A DNA stretch of 64,000 nucleotides, taken from positions 1,378,001-1,442,000 of the forward strand of contig VCAZ01000005.1 of assembly GCA_005784505.1 (NCBI GenBank), read 5' to 3'. This stretch comes from Bagarius yarrelli (taxonomy: Eukaryota; Chordata; Actinopteri; Siluriformes; Sisoridae). Position numbers and translations under genes: made by a program. A model generated the notes under the pieces. That model had not been told where the DNA came from, did no database searches, and saw only the letters and a list, made by a program, of their open reading frames with translations. This document shows positions 36,851 through 49,804 of this stretch, piece after piece. Numbering within the stretch: position 1 is the stretch's first letter; each line of letters starts with the position of its first letter.

Positions 36851-37350
36851 GAAAAAGAGACGTCGTCTTCTGGTCAGTCAGTGATGCAGCGACGAAATGC
36901 CTGGTAAGTCCTCCTACTCATCATAACACTCATTTTCACTGTACACCAGGGTCGCATTCCAAATTGCTTTTTTGTCTTCTCAGAAGTTTGCACAATCCAT
37001 TCAATTAAACTAGCCTACATAGTGCACCTAAGTAGTGAACGTGTATCCATTTGCAATCCAGCTAGAAGCGCTAGTTCCGCATTAAAGGGCTAACCGTATG
37101 GACTGTACCATTCGTCCGAGAGGTGTGACACACGTACGCGTTGATGTGTATCTCGTTACAAATGGAGTCGTGAGAAGTGCTACTCATAACAAAAGGTTAT
37201 TTAAACGCCGTACGTCATCTTGGCTGACATAAATCGGCTTTGTAGAAACGCACAATGAAAAACAAAAAAGGTGAACATTTTTGGTACACCCACAGCTGTT
37301 ACACTGGTATGTCTAGTTTAGGGGCTTAAATTAGCAAATGACAGGCAGTA

Positions 37351-37670
37351 CATTTTCAACTTTTTTTTTTTTTTTTACATTTTGTTTGTCAAATTTTTTT
37401 TCCTATACCAAAAAAAATTATAGGCTGTATTTGTATTTATTTATTTATTTATTTTTTTACATCTCCGGATATGAATAAATAATCCACTTCTATTGCCTGA
37501 TTAAGTTTAGATAGCTTTCCTTCAGTGTTCTTGCATTATTATTATAACATTTTTAATATCTACCCCTATTACTATATGCCTTTCTTTGCTGTTATTGTCC
37601 TGGAAGTGTTCGTATATCTTTATCTGTTTATTATTAATAAAATGTTATTTTAAAAAAAAAAAAAAAAAGA
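37351..37670 (+). mobile_element. poly(A) retrocopy with 15-bp target duplications
   Basis: A 320-bp segment ends AATAAA (37636-37641) then poly(A) at 37652-37668. It is bracketed by aaatgacaggcagta (37336-37350) and aaatgacgggcagta (37671-37685), one mismatch in 15. These are the marks of LINE-mediated retroposition. The source transcript is not recognised; the body is AT-rich and non-coding, so it could be a 3' UTR fragment. Confidence 0.7.
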
Positions 37671-39801
37671 AAATGACGGGCAGTAACGGTGCCAAAATAC
37701 TTGTCTGACAAGCATATGTCATACATTTATCCATATAATGACACAAAGTTAGTAGTAAGACACCAGGTCTTAAGTGCGATTAGTGTTCCAGTTTATACAA
37801 AAGTGGGGTTGAGGTCAGGGATCTGTGATCTGTTAGACAATGACGGGGATAATACAAGCCTGAAAAGTAAATATCATACATTTTAATGGAAAAATGGGAA
37901 GAAGGCCATCATACGCTATTAAAATTTGCAGAGGAATAAAAAAAAGACAAAAAATTAGGTAGTTCCATAGTTCAGGTCAATGTATTTCAGTATAAAGAAT
38001 AGTTGAGGTGTTTAGTCATCGTTACACACACAAAACGGTCAGCTGTTAAATTATGTGTATAAAGCAGTTTATCCAAAGAATTAAGGCATTAAAAAGTAAA
38101 GTTTGCATTATTATGCCAACATTGTTTCATACATTGTCACAGAAGATTTAAAGAATTTTGAAGTAAAAGCTGACCCATACAAAAGCATATAAATTAATCA
38201 TTAGAATTAGATCTGAAAAATAAAATGCTCGTTTCGAAATCCAACACATGAATTTGACATAGATTGAGAAAAGGTAAGTGTTTCCAGACACACATACTTT
38301 CACACACACACACACGAACAATAGGTGAATGAATGAATCTTACTGATAACTGCTAAGAAACTCGACACCTCAGTGGTATTTTGACAGATCAATGTTATGT
38401 CATACAAATTCGATAATCAAAGAACATTTGATCATATTAAAATACACACACTATCCAAGTCTGATTTCGATGAATGAATCGGTTATTTGCACTATACTTA
38501 GAAACTGAGTCCCCAGGGGAAACCCACCACATGATTCATTTCAATGACTTTCCAATGATTACAGCAGGAACCAGTGAGAATTTTAGGAAAGAGTTTGAAA
38601 TAAAACAGTACTGTCTTTTTTTTGTAAACTGTTAAAGGTGACTTTGTCACTAGGGGCAAAACATAAATAATAGAAAATAGGTCAATTATATAAGAATCAA
38701 AATCCGCATTTAAACATGAACATGATGTTTATCTTGAATACTAGCGTTCAATCCGGATGTTAATTATCCACAAAAAAGTGCAAATGCATCCGGGAGGCAA
38801 TTATTTAATATTTCATATGTAATCTGAGCAATCATATGTAAATTGATGTTCGAGTGAGCAAATTAGCATATTAACAACTGCCTAATCTATCTGACCAAAG
38901 ACACACAGATGAAATAATAAAAAAGATCAGATTTTTCTAGGTTGTTATCTAAAATTGCTTTTTTTGTCCCCATTCATACCACCAAAACACCAAAAAAAAA
39001 GTTTTATAGAGAATAGCACTGGATCAAGTCAAAGCTCGCGTTCTACATCAAGAGGCTGTAAATTAGATCAATGCTTATTAGAGAGAATTTTTTTGCAAAA
39101 AAAAAAAAAATCAGGCTTATATTTTTAATCAAAATCCACTTCATGAGTATTTGGATACAGAGGTTATTTCCTACCAAGCTGGGAAACCAAACAATTGGGT
39201 TGGTACAAAAACATCTGATTAAACAAACAAACAAAAAAAAAATCCCAAAAGAGATAAATTGAATAATGCAGAACAGCCCTGAACCAGTACATTTGTATGA
39301 CATTGGTGGTCGACAGATAAGAATGTTGCCAGATCATAGCTTTAAACAATAATGTAGCCTTAATGATTAAAAAACTAATCAAAATTTAACCCTTTAGTTA
39401 GGAAAACCTGTTGATTAACCAGTATTAAGCAGTATTTTTTTGCACAAAAGGCTACAAGGACAGGACAATAAGGGTTTACCGTATAATAAACTGTTACCGA
39501 ATGAAAAAGGTTGACATAAGACAAAAAATATCAAATGTTCGAGATGTTACAGATGAAATTTCTCAACCCAACTTTACAGTAGTTTTTGTAAGCAGCATAC
39601 TGGTTTATAATGCCAGGTCTACTAAAGCCTGTCAGTCCCTGTAAGTAACGTGCTGGATTAGATTTTTCGATGGATTGCATTGTTAGCCATTACAATCCTA
39701 CTGCTTCTAGGCAGTGAATGCATGATTGAAAGTAGCCCTATCCTAGTCATGTCCTCTCCTTCTGGTAATCAATAAAGGCTTAGCAATAGATTTCATTAAA
39801 C

Positions 39802-40943
39802 CAATGGACCTTTTATCGCACCGAAATTGAACACCGGAAGCGCTTGTTGAAGCAGTGTATCGTTTCCACCGGTTTAGCTCGCAGAACAATGGCGTCGGGG
39901 TATCGGATGACGGTTAACTCTGTTAATTCTAACGGAATTTGGCCAAGAAGACGTGGTTCGCTAAGTGAAGGAAGATACCAAAAGTGAAAAGTTATAAGCT
40001 AGACAAGATGTACAAGTTCTTCTTCGAACAGTTTAGCTACAAGGTTAAGTATCCGTGTGTTCTGGATGTCCTGTTATTTTGCATATTGCTACGAGAGACG
40101 TATTTATTACAAACACTACATATAAATAAACATCTTAAATACAGAAACCTTTAAAACAGCGTATTCCTTTGCAGAATTTCAGCAGATAATTCGTAAGTCT
40201 GCAGGAAATCAGACTGAATGTGGAAGTGGTGGCTTAGTGGTGGTTAAGGTGTTGGACTGACACCAGAAAGATTGGGGTTCGATTCCCAGCACCAACAAAG
40301 CATAACTGTAGGCCCCTGAGCAAGGCTCTTAACCCCTAATTGCGAAGTTGTATAAAAGAGATAAATGTAAATGTCTTCTCTGGAGGAGCCTGATAATGCT
40401 GTAAATGTAAATCATCTTCCATTCAGTTTGCGCTGTGATGTCACGTTAACACAAACCAAAACCTGATACGTATAAAACCAACAGTCTGTGATGATGTCAA
40501 TCCTTTTTTTGCATGCAGATAGAACGGTCGGAGAGGTAGTAGTACAGTCAAGTTGCTAACGGTCAAAGCTGATCCGCGAAAAAATAAAGTTTTTACCCTA
40601 GTCGTTCCAAACAAATCAGTGAGAGGGGTTTTAATCTCTTTCTTCCGCTCTTTGAGATACTGCACTTGAATGTATTTACGTATATTAACTGAAAAAGAAG
40701 GAGCTTCATCCTGCCTTATCAGTCCCACCCATGCGTTCTTTAATTAATTTTGTGTCGGAAAATCGTAAAAAACTGAGTTAGGGTTGTGGTTGTTTTGAAT
40801 TACAGCAGTTACAGTGCGGTTACAGTGCAATAACACCGGCGAGAGAATTCAGACATTTATTTTTTCTCGCGCTGAGATTCTAATGGTAAAAGCGATACAC
40901 TGCTTTGCTTGCCGGATACAGAAAGTAAGATAAAGGTCCATTG
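39802..40943. mobile_element. 1.1-kb DNA transposon with long inverted ends and nested SINE
   Basis: Starts CAATGGACCTTTTATC and ends as the inverse (GATAAAGGTCCATTG with one indel). The inverted similarity continues inward: agcagtgtatcg at 39851-39862 is inverted at 40893-40904. A SINE sits at about 40216-40410. A 32-codon ORF from 39889 (MASGYRMTVNSVNSNGIWPR...) may be a relic of a transposase N-terminus; superfamily unassigned and no clear target duplication. Confidence 0.65.
40216..40410 (+). mobile_element. tRNA-derived SINE nested in the 39.8-kb transposon
   Basis: GGAAGTGGTGGCTTAGTGG, GGGGTTCGATTCCCAGCACC, CCCTGAGCAAGGCTCTTAACCCC and a tgtaaatgtaaat tail. Younger than its host element because it interrupts it. 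Confidence 0.85.
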
Positions 40944-41709
40944 TATACAATTGCTTTGTATCATTCTTAATCACTCAGTCGAAATAAAATATAAAATTGA
41001 ATTATGCCTTTTACACATTACATAAGCCATACATTACTTACATATACAGACTGTCACTGACCCAACACTAAAGTCTGAATTTATTCCCGCAAATGTCCCT
41101 GAAGAGGCAAAAATATAAGCTCATATCAAAGCCAAAGTCATGTTTATGATAGCGGCTTATCAATTGTTTTCTCAAAACATTTATTCGTAGGAGCACTGCT
41201 CCGTGACTAAGTGTGAAATGACAGATTTTTGGCCCCCACATGCAGGAATAAAAATGATGCCCATGCAATAAAGAGTTAAAATTTCTACCTCACTAACTGG
41301 TTCTCTGTATTAGTCTTAAAGGCATCCCTCTAAATCTGGAGCTCAAATGTACTGCACGTTTTCCCAGTGGAATAGGTATTGAAAAAATATAGATATATAT
41401 ATAATCAACTGCCTGAATGTAGTTATTCATTCCAGTAAGCAAATGTCTATATTCAGTCCCTAAACATTTCCGAACGGTCTAGACAGTCTATAGAATGCCA
41501 ATCTTGAGAAGATCAACCACAAACCACTGTATCCTGCAGAGGAGAGTACGATCTGAAATCCGAAGGAAAAAGGGCACCTGCTCCTCAGGGGCAGGGCTGT
41601 TAGTGGGTCAGAAGGAAAGTATGATCCTCTACTTTTTGTCCATAAAACCCTGTCATGACCATGTCTTTGGGGCTGATCACTGGTAGTATTTTTTCATAGT
41701 TTTGTATTT

Positions 41710-41856
41710 TCATTCATGAACATCCCATATTTCAGACAGAAGAGGAGGAAGTTTCTTGTCCTGTAATCGCAGAGCGAAAACCTGCTCAGAGTGAACACTA
41801 CTCAGGGTGCGCAAGCTGACCAGCTTCATCAGCATACGTGGGAACATCAAATGATC
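41710..41856 (-). CDS. nr1h3: nr1h3 terminal coding exon 9 (AF-2)
   Basis: Residues 399-446 and TGA stop: DHLMFPRMLMKLVSLRTLSS, VHSEQVFALRLQDKK and LPPLLSEIWDVHE. Includes His420 and the activation helix with Trp442. The acceptor is CATTCCAG|GA. The stop is at 41710-41712. Minus-strand AATAAA motifs at about 41178 and 41080 could serve polyadenylation. Confidence 0.97.
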   Translation of the reverse strand, partial: DHLMFPRMLMKLVSLRTLSSVHSEQVFALRLQDKKLPPLLSEIWDVHE

Positions 41857-44800
41857 CTGGAATGTGACACGGACATGACATGGTTATTCACACAGCACTT
41901 CATGCACACTTAAAATAGCAGTCAATGCTGTACGATTAAAAAATATACTTATTGTGGGAAGTGGTAGCACAGTGGGTAAAGTATTGGCCTACTTATTAAA
42001 AGACTGGGGTTTTAATTTATAGCACCACCAAGTTGCCACTGCCGGGCCCCTGAGCAAGACCCTTAACCCCCCTAATTAAATTGATTTTTTTTTGTACAAC
42101 TGAGTAAGTGCGTCTGCCAAGTGCTTCGAATGTCAAATGTCAAAGTATTGTACATAGATATGTGGACACCTGGTGAACACACCCACACGTGTTTGATGAA
42201 TGTTGTATTTAACATCCTCAAACATTATAGATCTATCTGACACTGCTGGTAAAAGTTTTGCTAGGCCATGTTTTCCAATTTTAAGTTATGCAGATCAATT
42301 TTAGTGTTTGGAGGAAGACAATTATAGAGACATCTTCTTCCTGCCAAATTGAGAGGAGGTGCACTGGCAGTTTGCTATGTTATGATGAAGAAAGAACCTG
42401 ACAAAGAGTCATAGGAATAATTGGTAGTGTAATTGCTTATGTAGTTGCCGTTGTTCTTTTGCAGTGTATCCAAAACAAATTCTTAAAATAAACATACCAC
42501 TAGGAAATAACAGATACCAAGAAAGAATATTTAATATTAATAGTACTTAACTTACATTTGGTCTCTTGATTCTGATGTATGAATGCAGAGCGTCGACATA
42601 CGGCTGTTGGAGCTTTTCCACCAAATCATGATCCTGCACATTTGGTCGGTCTGAGGACAAACAGACACAGAGGAAAACAGTGACTGGGATGACTAATGCT
42701 ATAATGCCATTCTGTATTTTTTTTTTACAGAGCAGAAGTGCTTTAGAGGAAGGTCAGCCAGGCTTATAAAAATATCCTGCAGTATGTCAGTAGGAAGACA
42801 AACCTCCTTAAGTGAGCACTAAAGACAGCTTTGGGATTGAAAGTCAAAGTCACCACCATCCATAAACATCCACTGAATAAAAATATAGCACATAATACAG
42901 TACATTACTGTGCCTACTGTCCAGCTGGCATCCTCTGTGAATATGTATTATTCATTGTCACTCCCACTATGCCAGCTTAGTTTAATGAAGTGTAGTGTCA
43001 GTGTGTGTGCGTCAGTGTGTGACACTCACAGGCATGTCATTAGTATTTTTAAAACACAAATTTATAAATACATTAAATCCATGGTTACAATTTATCCTCA
43101 TCTGTTGTCCTGTGTGTGTGTGTGACGGACTGACCTGCTGAAAAGATATTTATAGCGATAAGCAGCGCGTACTCTGCCTCATCCAGGTGCAGGTCATTCA
43201 TGCCCTTAGAGAACTCAAAGATGGGGTTAATGAACTCGATCTGCAGCCCTGCCAAAAAGCCAGGTGGAAAAGAGATTATTTAAGAACAAATTATAAACTG
43301 TTCTATTAGAATAAAAAAACCAAACATTTTTAGGTTTTTAATGCAACTCGAACAATGTTCAGGTATGGCAATGGGGCACCACCCCCGAAAAGAAGAAAGC
43401 TACTTACCATGTTAACAATAAGCTAAATATATATAACAAAATAAATAACAAAATAAAACCATGTATTCATACATATTTACTGTTAGTCATATCATTTGTT
43501 AAAATAATCAAAATATTGTACTGCTAACAGAAAACTGTATTTTGTTCGTGTATCCCGGACGCGGACAAATGAGTGTGTTTGTAGGTCCGTAAACCTTTAA
43601 AAATCATGTGATTTGAAAGTCACTTGTGTTGTCAGCGAATCGATATCCTTTTTATACTTTACGAGTGATATGATTGGACCATTGCAATGTACCCAAGTCA
43701 TGCCTATAATAAATAAATGTCTCCCGTTGCCACAACAGTATTAATAACATGGGCTTTATCTTTAAATCAGATTGATGTAAATGGTTGAATTATTTAAATG
43801 ATTATTCTCATTACTTAATTACTGATAATAAACTCACATTGAACTAATTCATGGTGTATTTATTGCATTAACAGTTGACTTTAACGTTAACCTTTTCAGT
43901 ATTTTAGCTAGTAGTAGTAATGACTACAGTTTAATTTTTTTAGCGTTGGTTTGCGCCTCCGCAATTTTTTTTTTTAAGTCTACTGAGCATTGCTTTTCAT
44001 CCCTTGCATTTAGGCATCCATAGACAGAAGGACAATTAAATCCATCTTAGATCCATGTCCCACATTTGAATAAATATGCTACTGTATATAAAATGGCAAA
44101 TATTTGCATCTTTAAAATCTTTTTTTTTTTTCCAAAAAATGTGGAATTTTATTTATTTACCTACTTTTATTTATTAGTTAATCCTGTGCCATGCATGATT
44201 TCATGTTTCCAAACAAGTTACCCTATTTTAGTTCGTTTCCTTGTCGTTTGTTTGTTTGTTTAAACACTCCTATTGCACTGCATTACTTCTATTAATATTT
44301 GTATATTCATATGCATCCTTTCTGTTATCCGTGTGCATATACTTTATTAGTGAATTTATATACATATATTATACTTTTATCACCTCTTTACGTATACATA
44401 CTTTTCTGTTTTTATTTTTACACAAAATGTTTATTCTCACTGCATGTTGTACTTTGTATGAATATGTATGAAACAAAATTACAATTTTTGGCACCTCTTA
44501 TTAAGTTTGAAATATCATCCAGTTGATTTTAATTCATTAGAGCTACAATCCTACGTCTAAAAGGTTGACAGCCAGTTGTGTGTCGGATTTCAGTGCCCTA
44601 GCACCTAAAAGTAGGATTAAGACAACTGACAAATTATTTATGTGAATCCACACCTGCTTTTGCAAAGTCGTCCTTGTTGTAGCTGAAGTCTGGTGTGAGG
44701 AAAGTGATGCTCTCTATGGCTGGATTGTAACGACGAGACGTCTCTAGCAGCATGATCTAAAAGGCAAAAAAATCAAACTGCATAAAACTATAACAAGGAA

Positions 44801-45937
44801 GAAAAACATGCAACCCCCTTCAATACCACTAGGGGGCAGAAGATGCTCAGGCAAAAGTCATACCATATTTACAAACTGCTATAGCAGAGGCAGGCCCAAC
44901 AGTGTTACTGTACATTAGTCCATCTGTGCATGTTTGCATAACGAGGAACACCGAAATATTATTACAGCACTATCAAAGGTAACCTGAGGCCAGACTGACC
45001 TCAATGGTGGAGGTCTTCAGCAGGGCAATCTGGTCCTCACGGGTGAGCTCCAGGAAACCAGGCAGCTGTTTAGCAAAGTCCACAATCTCCTGAACCGACA
45101 TGATTGCCAGCTCGGTGAAGTGAGCGAAACGCTGCTGTCGCACCTCTCGGTTCATTGGGTCCTGACTCTGGGGCCATGGCTGCAGGGGAAAAAAAGAAAG
45201 TGGGCAAGAAAATAAGCTCACCACAAAAAATAGTAATTCGTCACATTTTTAATGATAAAAAAAATAAACTGATTTAATGTGTACATTTTAGTTGTCCCAC
45301 ACTCAAACATATGCTTTGTATAACAGGCTAAATAAGACGACTATGGCATCAGTTACCGTGACTTTGCGCCGGTCAATGAACGAACGTTTGTTTGACTGTT
45401 TCTGCATTGCGACTAATTTCTCAATCATCTCCTGCTGTTCTGGAGCCAAAGGGGGAACGTCAGCCGCCGGGCTTGGTGCGGCCACGGTTGAGCTACGAGA
45501 TGCCTCTTCCTCATGCTGCCTCTTCATTTTCTTTAATCGAATCTGCTCTTCAGAAAGCACACCTGGATAAAGAAAGTTTATCTTAAAATCAGTACTGGAT
45601 TAAGTCAATGTTTATGCTAGACCAACCAATGACTTTGGCTTTGTTCAGTAAAATAAAAGCCACTCACACTGCTCCAGCATTCCCGCTTCCCGGCACTTGC
45701 GCAGCCGACACTGCTGACACTTTCGACGCATGTACATGTCCATCTCACAGCGGCCCGAGTTCTTGCATACATACTGCGCTCCTTTGATTACGCTGCGCCT
45801 GAAGAAGCCTTTACAGCCTTCACAGCTTAGTACGTTGTAGTGGAAACCAGAGGCCTTGTCTCCACAAACACTACACACCTCATTCCCCAGCATTTTGGGA
45901 GCTGGACCCTTCTTCCTCTTTACTGGCTGACCCGCTG

Positions 45938-45972
<35 letters not shown>

Positions 45973-48900
45973 TGCTCATTAACACACACAGTGTAGAAGC
46001 AGTGCTTTTTTGGTGGCAGTAGTGTGTAAGGGGATTTTATTCTTTTGCCGTTTCTTTGTTTAGTGCAATTACATCCTGCTTGTGGTTTAACCACACAATG
46101 CTTGAATAAACATTTTGCATGCTTGTTCTGTCAACTAATTTAACATTTATAACCGACTATCTGAATAAAACCAGGTACGCGCTGTGTGATTTTTAATAGT
46201 TTTATTTACGATTGTTTCTCGTAAGATGCTGCAGGATCTCAGGTGTCATGACGTCAGACTGTACGAGAGTCAAGACGCATCAAACACCAACACACACAAG
46301 AAAACTCGTCTCATACCATCAATCTGTGACCTGTTTAGTAACCCGCATTCTCTCGCTAAATGGTAGCCAGCAGCAAAATAGTGGGGAAGTGGTGGCTCAT
46401 GGTTAAGGTGTTGGTCTACCAATCCGAAAAATTGTGGGTTCTACTCCCAGCTCCACCAAGCCACGACTGTTGGGCCCCTGAGCAATGCGCTTAACCCCCC
46501 CCAATTGTTCAGTTGTATAAATAGGATAAATGTAAGTCGCTCTGGATAAGGGTGTCTGCCAAATGCTGTAAACGAGTGATAGATCAAACAGCAGCGACAA
46601 CACAGGAAAACGCGGAGGAATCCGGGTTAAACTGAAACAAAACCCACATCGGACAGCGTTTCCTAGTATTTTCCTTGCCAATGTTTGGTCCCTGGCGAAT
46701 AAACTGGATGAACTCAGGATCTGGACCCTCACACAGAGACTGATAACGGACTGCGATATTATGGTCTTTACGGAAACTTGGCTCAACACCGGCATCCCGA
46801 ATAGCGTGCTGGAACTTGAGGGGCGCACTATTTTCAGGGCGGATAGAGAAGCAGTGTGCACGGGTAAGAACAGAGGAGGGGGCTTTTATGCATTTATGTA
46901 AACAAAACATGGTGCACTGTCTCTGTCACTGTTTCTTCTCACTGCTCTGCTGATCTTGAATACCTGATCATTAAATGCAGACCCTTTTATTTACCACGTG
47001 AGTTCAGGTCTTGTGGTGATAGCAGTGTATGTCCCCGAGGGTGCAAAGGCTAGCACAGCTATGGAAGAACTAAGCTCTGCTATCAACAAGCTGCAGACAG
47101 TGCATCCTGATGGAGCCTTTGTCGTCGCTGGGGATTTCAATCACTCTAATCTATGATGTGTTCTGCCGAAATTCCAACAAAACGTCTCCTGTTTCACTAG
47201 GGGACAAAAAAACTCTAGATCATGTATACACAAGTGTGGCCGATGCTTACAGAGTCACACCTCTCCCCCACCTCGGACAATCAGACCATCTTTCATTGTT
47301 CCTGTTGCCCAAGTACTGTCCAGTCATTAAAAGTGTGAAACCCACAATCAGGACTGTTAAAGTTTGGATGGATACCCTATTTATTACACTGATATTTTTA
47401 TTGTAAATAAGCCACTTATGCACTTCTGGTTAGATGCTAACTGCATTTCATTGGCTCTGTACATCTACCTTGCACAATGACAATAAAGTTGAATCTAATC
47501 TTATAAACACTCTTTTTTCCCCTCATAACTCAATTCTGTTTGAGTTTGCTGTTCTGTCCTCTGGACTCGTTTCCACATTTTCCCGAGGTGTCACGCTAAT
47601 TGCGTAATCAGGTGCGGCCACTCCTATTGGTTTTTGGTTTGACTGTCGTTGTCAGAGAAATCACAATGCAGGTGAGTGTCTGAAATCTTCCGTCACTGCC
47701 AGAAATTCATCGGAGGTAAAAAAAAAAACTCAGATCCCAACAGCTGTTAATCGTCTTTCGCTAAACATAAAAAAACTAGTGATCAAAGTCAACAGATTTT
47801 AGAGTAGGATCATAGGAACCTTTTAAGATTTTAAAATTTTGTCTTAGATGACCAAATCGTGGCCGAAACCGTGTCTGCCAAATTTGATCAGTGTATGCAG
47901 AGTTAGGGCTGTGTCATAAGACAAATAAAAATAAATACTGCTCTGGTCTGCTGTCTACACATTAGCTTAAATTTTAGCAAGTGATGTTATATAAGCTGTG
48001 AGCAAAAAAAAAAAAAAAAAAAATATAAAAAAAAATTAAAACAACTACTTGGAAAAAAATAGAATGTTTTGGGTTTATTTAAACTAGTATTTTTGTCACT
48101 ACAAGCTTTAGAATGTGCTTTTTTGACTTCAGCTGCATTGCCGTATCCAATATATTCAAGACCTTAATATTATACGACAATATTTGTCAGAACTGTTTGA
48201 CATTATACATGCCGCAAGATACAGAATTGATCCTAATCATCGCTACAATAATAGTCTATACTGGTCTATTCCTTCAGTTTATTTATTAGAAACAGCTTTG
48301 AATTACAACTTCAGTCCATATCTTTACATAATAATATCAGATACGCTACAATCATTTATTCCCATCAGGGATGCGCATCTGCTTTAGGTCAGTGTGTGTA
48401 ATGTTACAAATATTTAAGGGTGCTAAAACTGAGAGAAATATCTATCAGAGCAGGCTGGGGATTCGGAATGGTGTGGGACACCATCTGGACGAGTGGAGTC
48501 ACATATGTCATCTGTCGAGTTAAAACATTTGCTTAATATCTTTATAGTAAACAGGAATATTAATGTAAATAATACTTTGTTTGCTGTGCTGACTCTCTCA
48601 CACATTATCTCAGCCTGGGCCTTAATAAAAAAAAAAAAACACCACCATAAGTACACCTTTACATATCACATAAAAAGGACCTTTTGCGCTAAGGACACAA
48701 TTTGATTGACGGCGCGACATTGTCCATAGCCACATTCCTACATTCAGGTACATTCCTATAAATTTATTATTGAATAGATCTGATAACCGACTGAAGGAAA
48801 TTTGTTTTTGGTGACGATTAAATCAATCAATCAACATTTCACACTCCAACATACCTGGTGCAGGTGTGTCTGCAGACGGATCGGTTTTGACCTCGCTGGG

Positions 48901-49731
48901 GTCCATGTGCAATGTGTCGCTCGGGTCTTTAGGAGAACTGGTGTATGAAGCAGGTTGACTAGAAGAAGTGTGTAACTCATGTTTCACTTCTGCTGCACTC
49001 ACTGTGCCTTCCTCATTGACACACCCCTGATTCGCTCCTACAAGGAAAACACAGATCTTTACACAATTATATACTCGTTTACAATACACACAAACATACA
49101 GCGGGGGTCCAAAAGGCTGAGGCCACACAGGGAAAATCTGAGATATTAAAAAATAAATAAATAAATCGTTTAGCATCTTATACATTTATTATATAAGTCT
49201 GAGTGCACACTGTCTCCAAAGCAAAAGATGGGATGTTTTTAACATTTTTTAATAAAAATGAAAATTAAAAGACATTTTAGATCACATGAGCCCATATTTT
49301 ATTCACATCAGAAAATAGATAACAATATAAACCTTTAAAATAAGAAAATTTACACTTTTATTCACTAAATGAGCTTATATCAAATTTGATGCCTGCTATA
49401 GGTCTCAAAACCTTTTGTACAGGGGCATGTTTATCATGGGGTAGCATCTCCTCTTCTCTTCAAAACAGTTCGAGGTTATGAGTTTCTGGAGTTGCATTTA
49501 AATTTCCTTGTTTTCAATGTTGATCTTGTTTGTGTTTATCAACAAATTTCCTACTGCCTTTTGGAGTGAATAACGTAAGATAGCATTCATGTTTCACAAC
49601 AGAACAAACAACAGAAAAGATTTGTGTACTTTGGTCTAAGTGAAAGCAAGAGCAGACTGTCAGTTGGTACTTGGAGGCATGAGCGGCACCAGACAGGTTT
49701 AAAGGCAGGTGCTGGGGGATGCTAGATGATA

Positions 49732-49804
<73 letters not shown>

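Larger units (their letters stand above)
46172..47905. mobile_element. MITE split by SINE and LINE insertions
   Basis: The left part (46172-46381) and right part (about 47504-47905) are homologous to the two halves of the intact copy at 10.96-11.43 kb. Shared stretches include GTGATTTTTAATAGTTTT on the left and ACTGCCAGAA, AACAGCTGTTAATC and GACCAAATCGTGGCC on the right. A SINE and then a LINE sit between the halves. Confidence 0.6.

Noticed and set aside
46403..46910. Minus-strand frames of 108-152 residues
   Set aside because: They are antisense shadows of the SINE and the LINE endonuclease, which reads on the plus strand.
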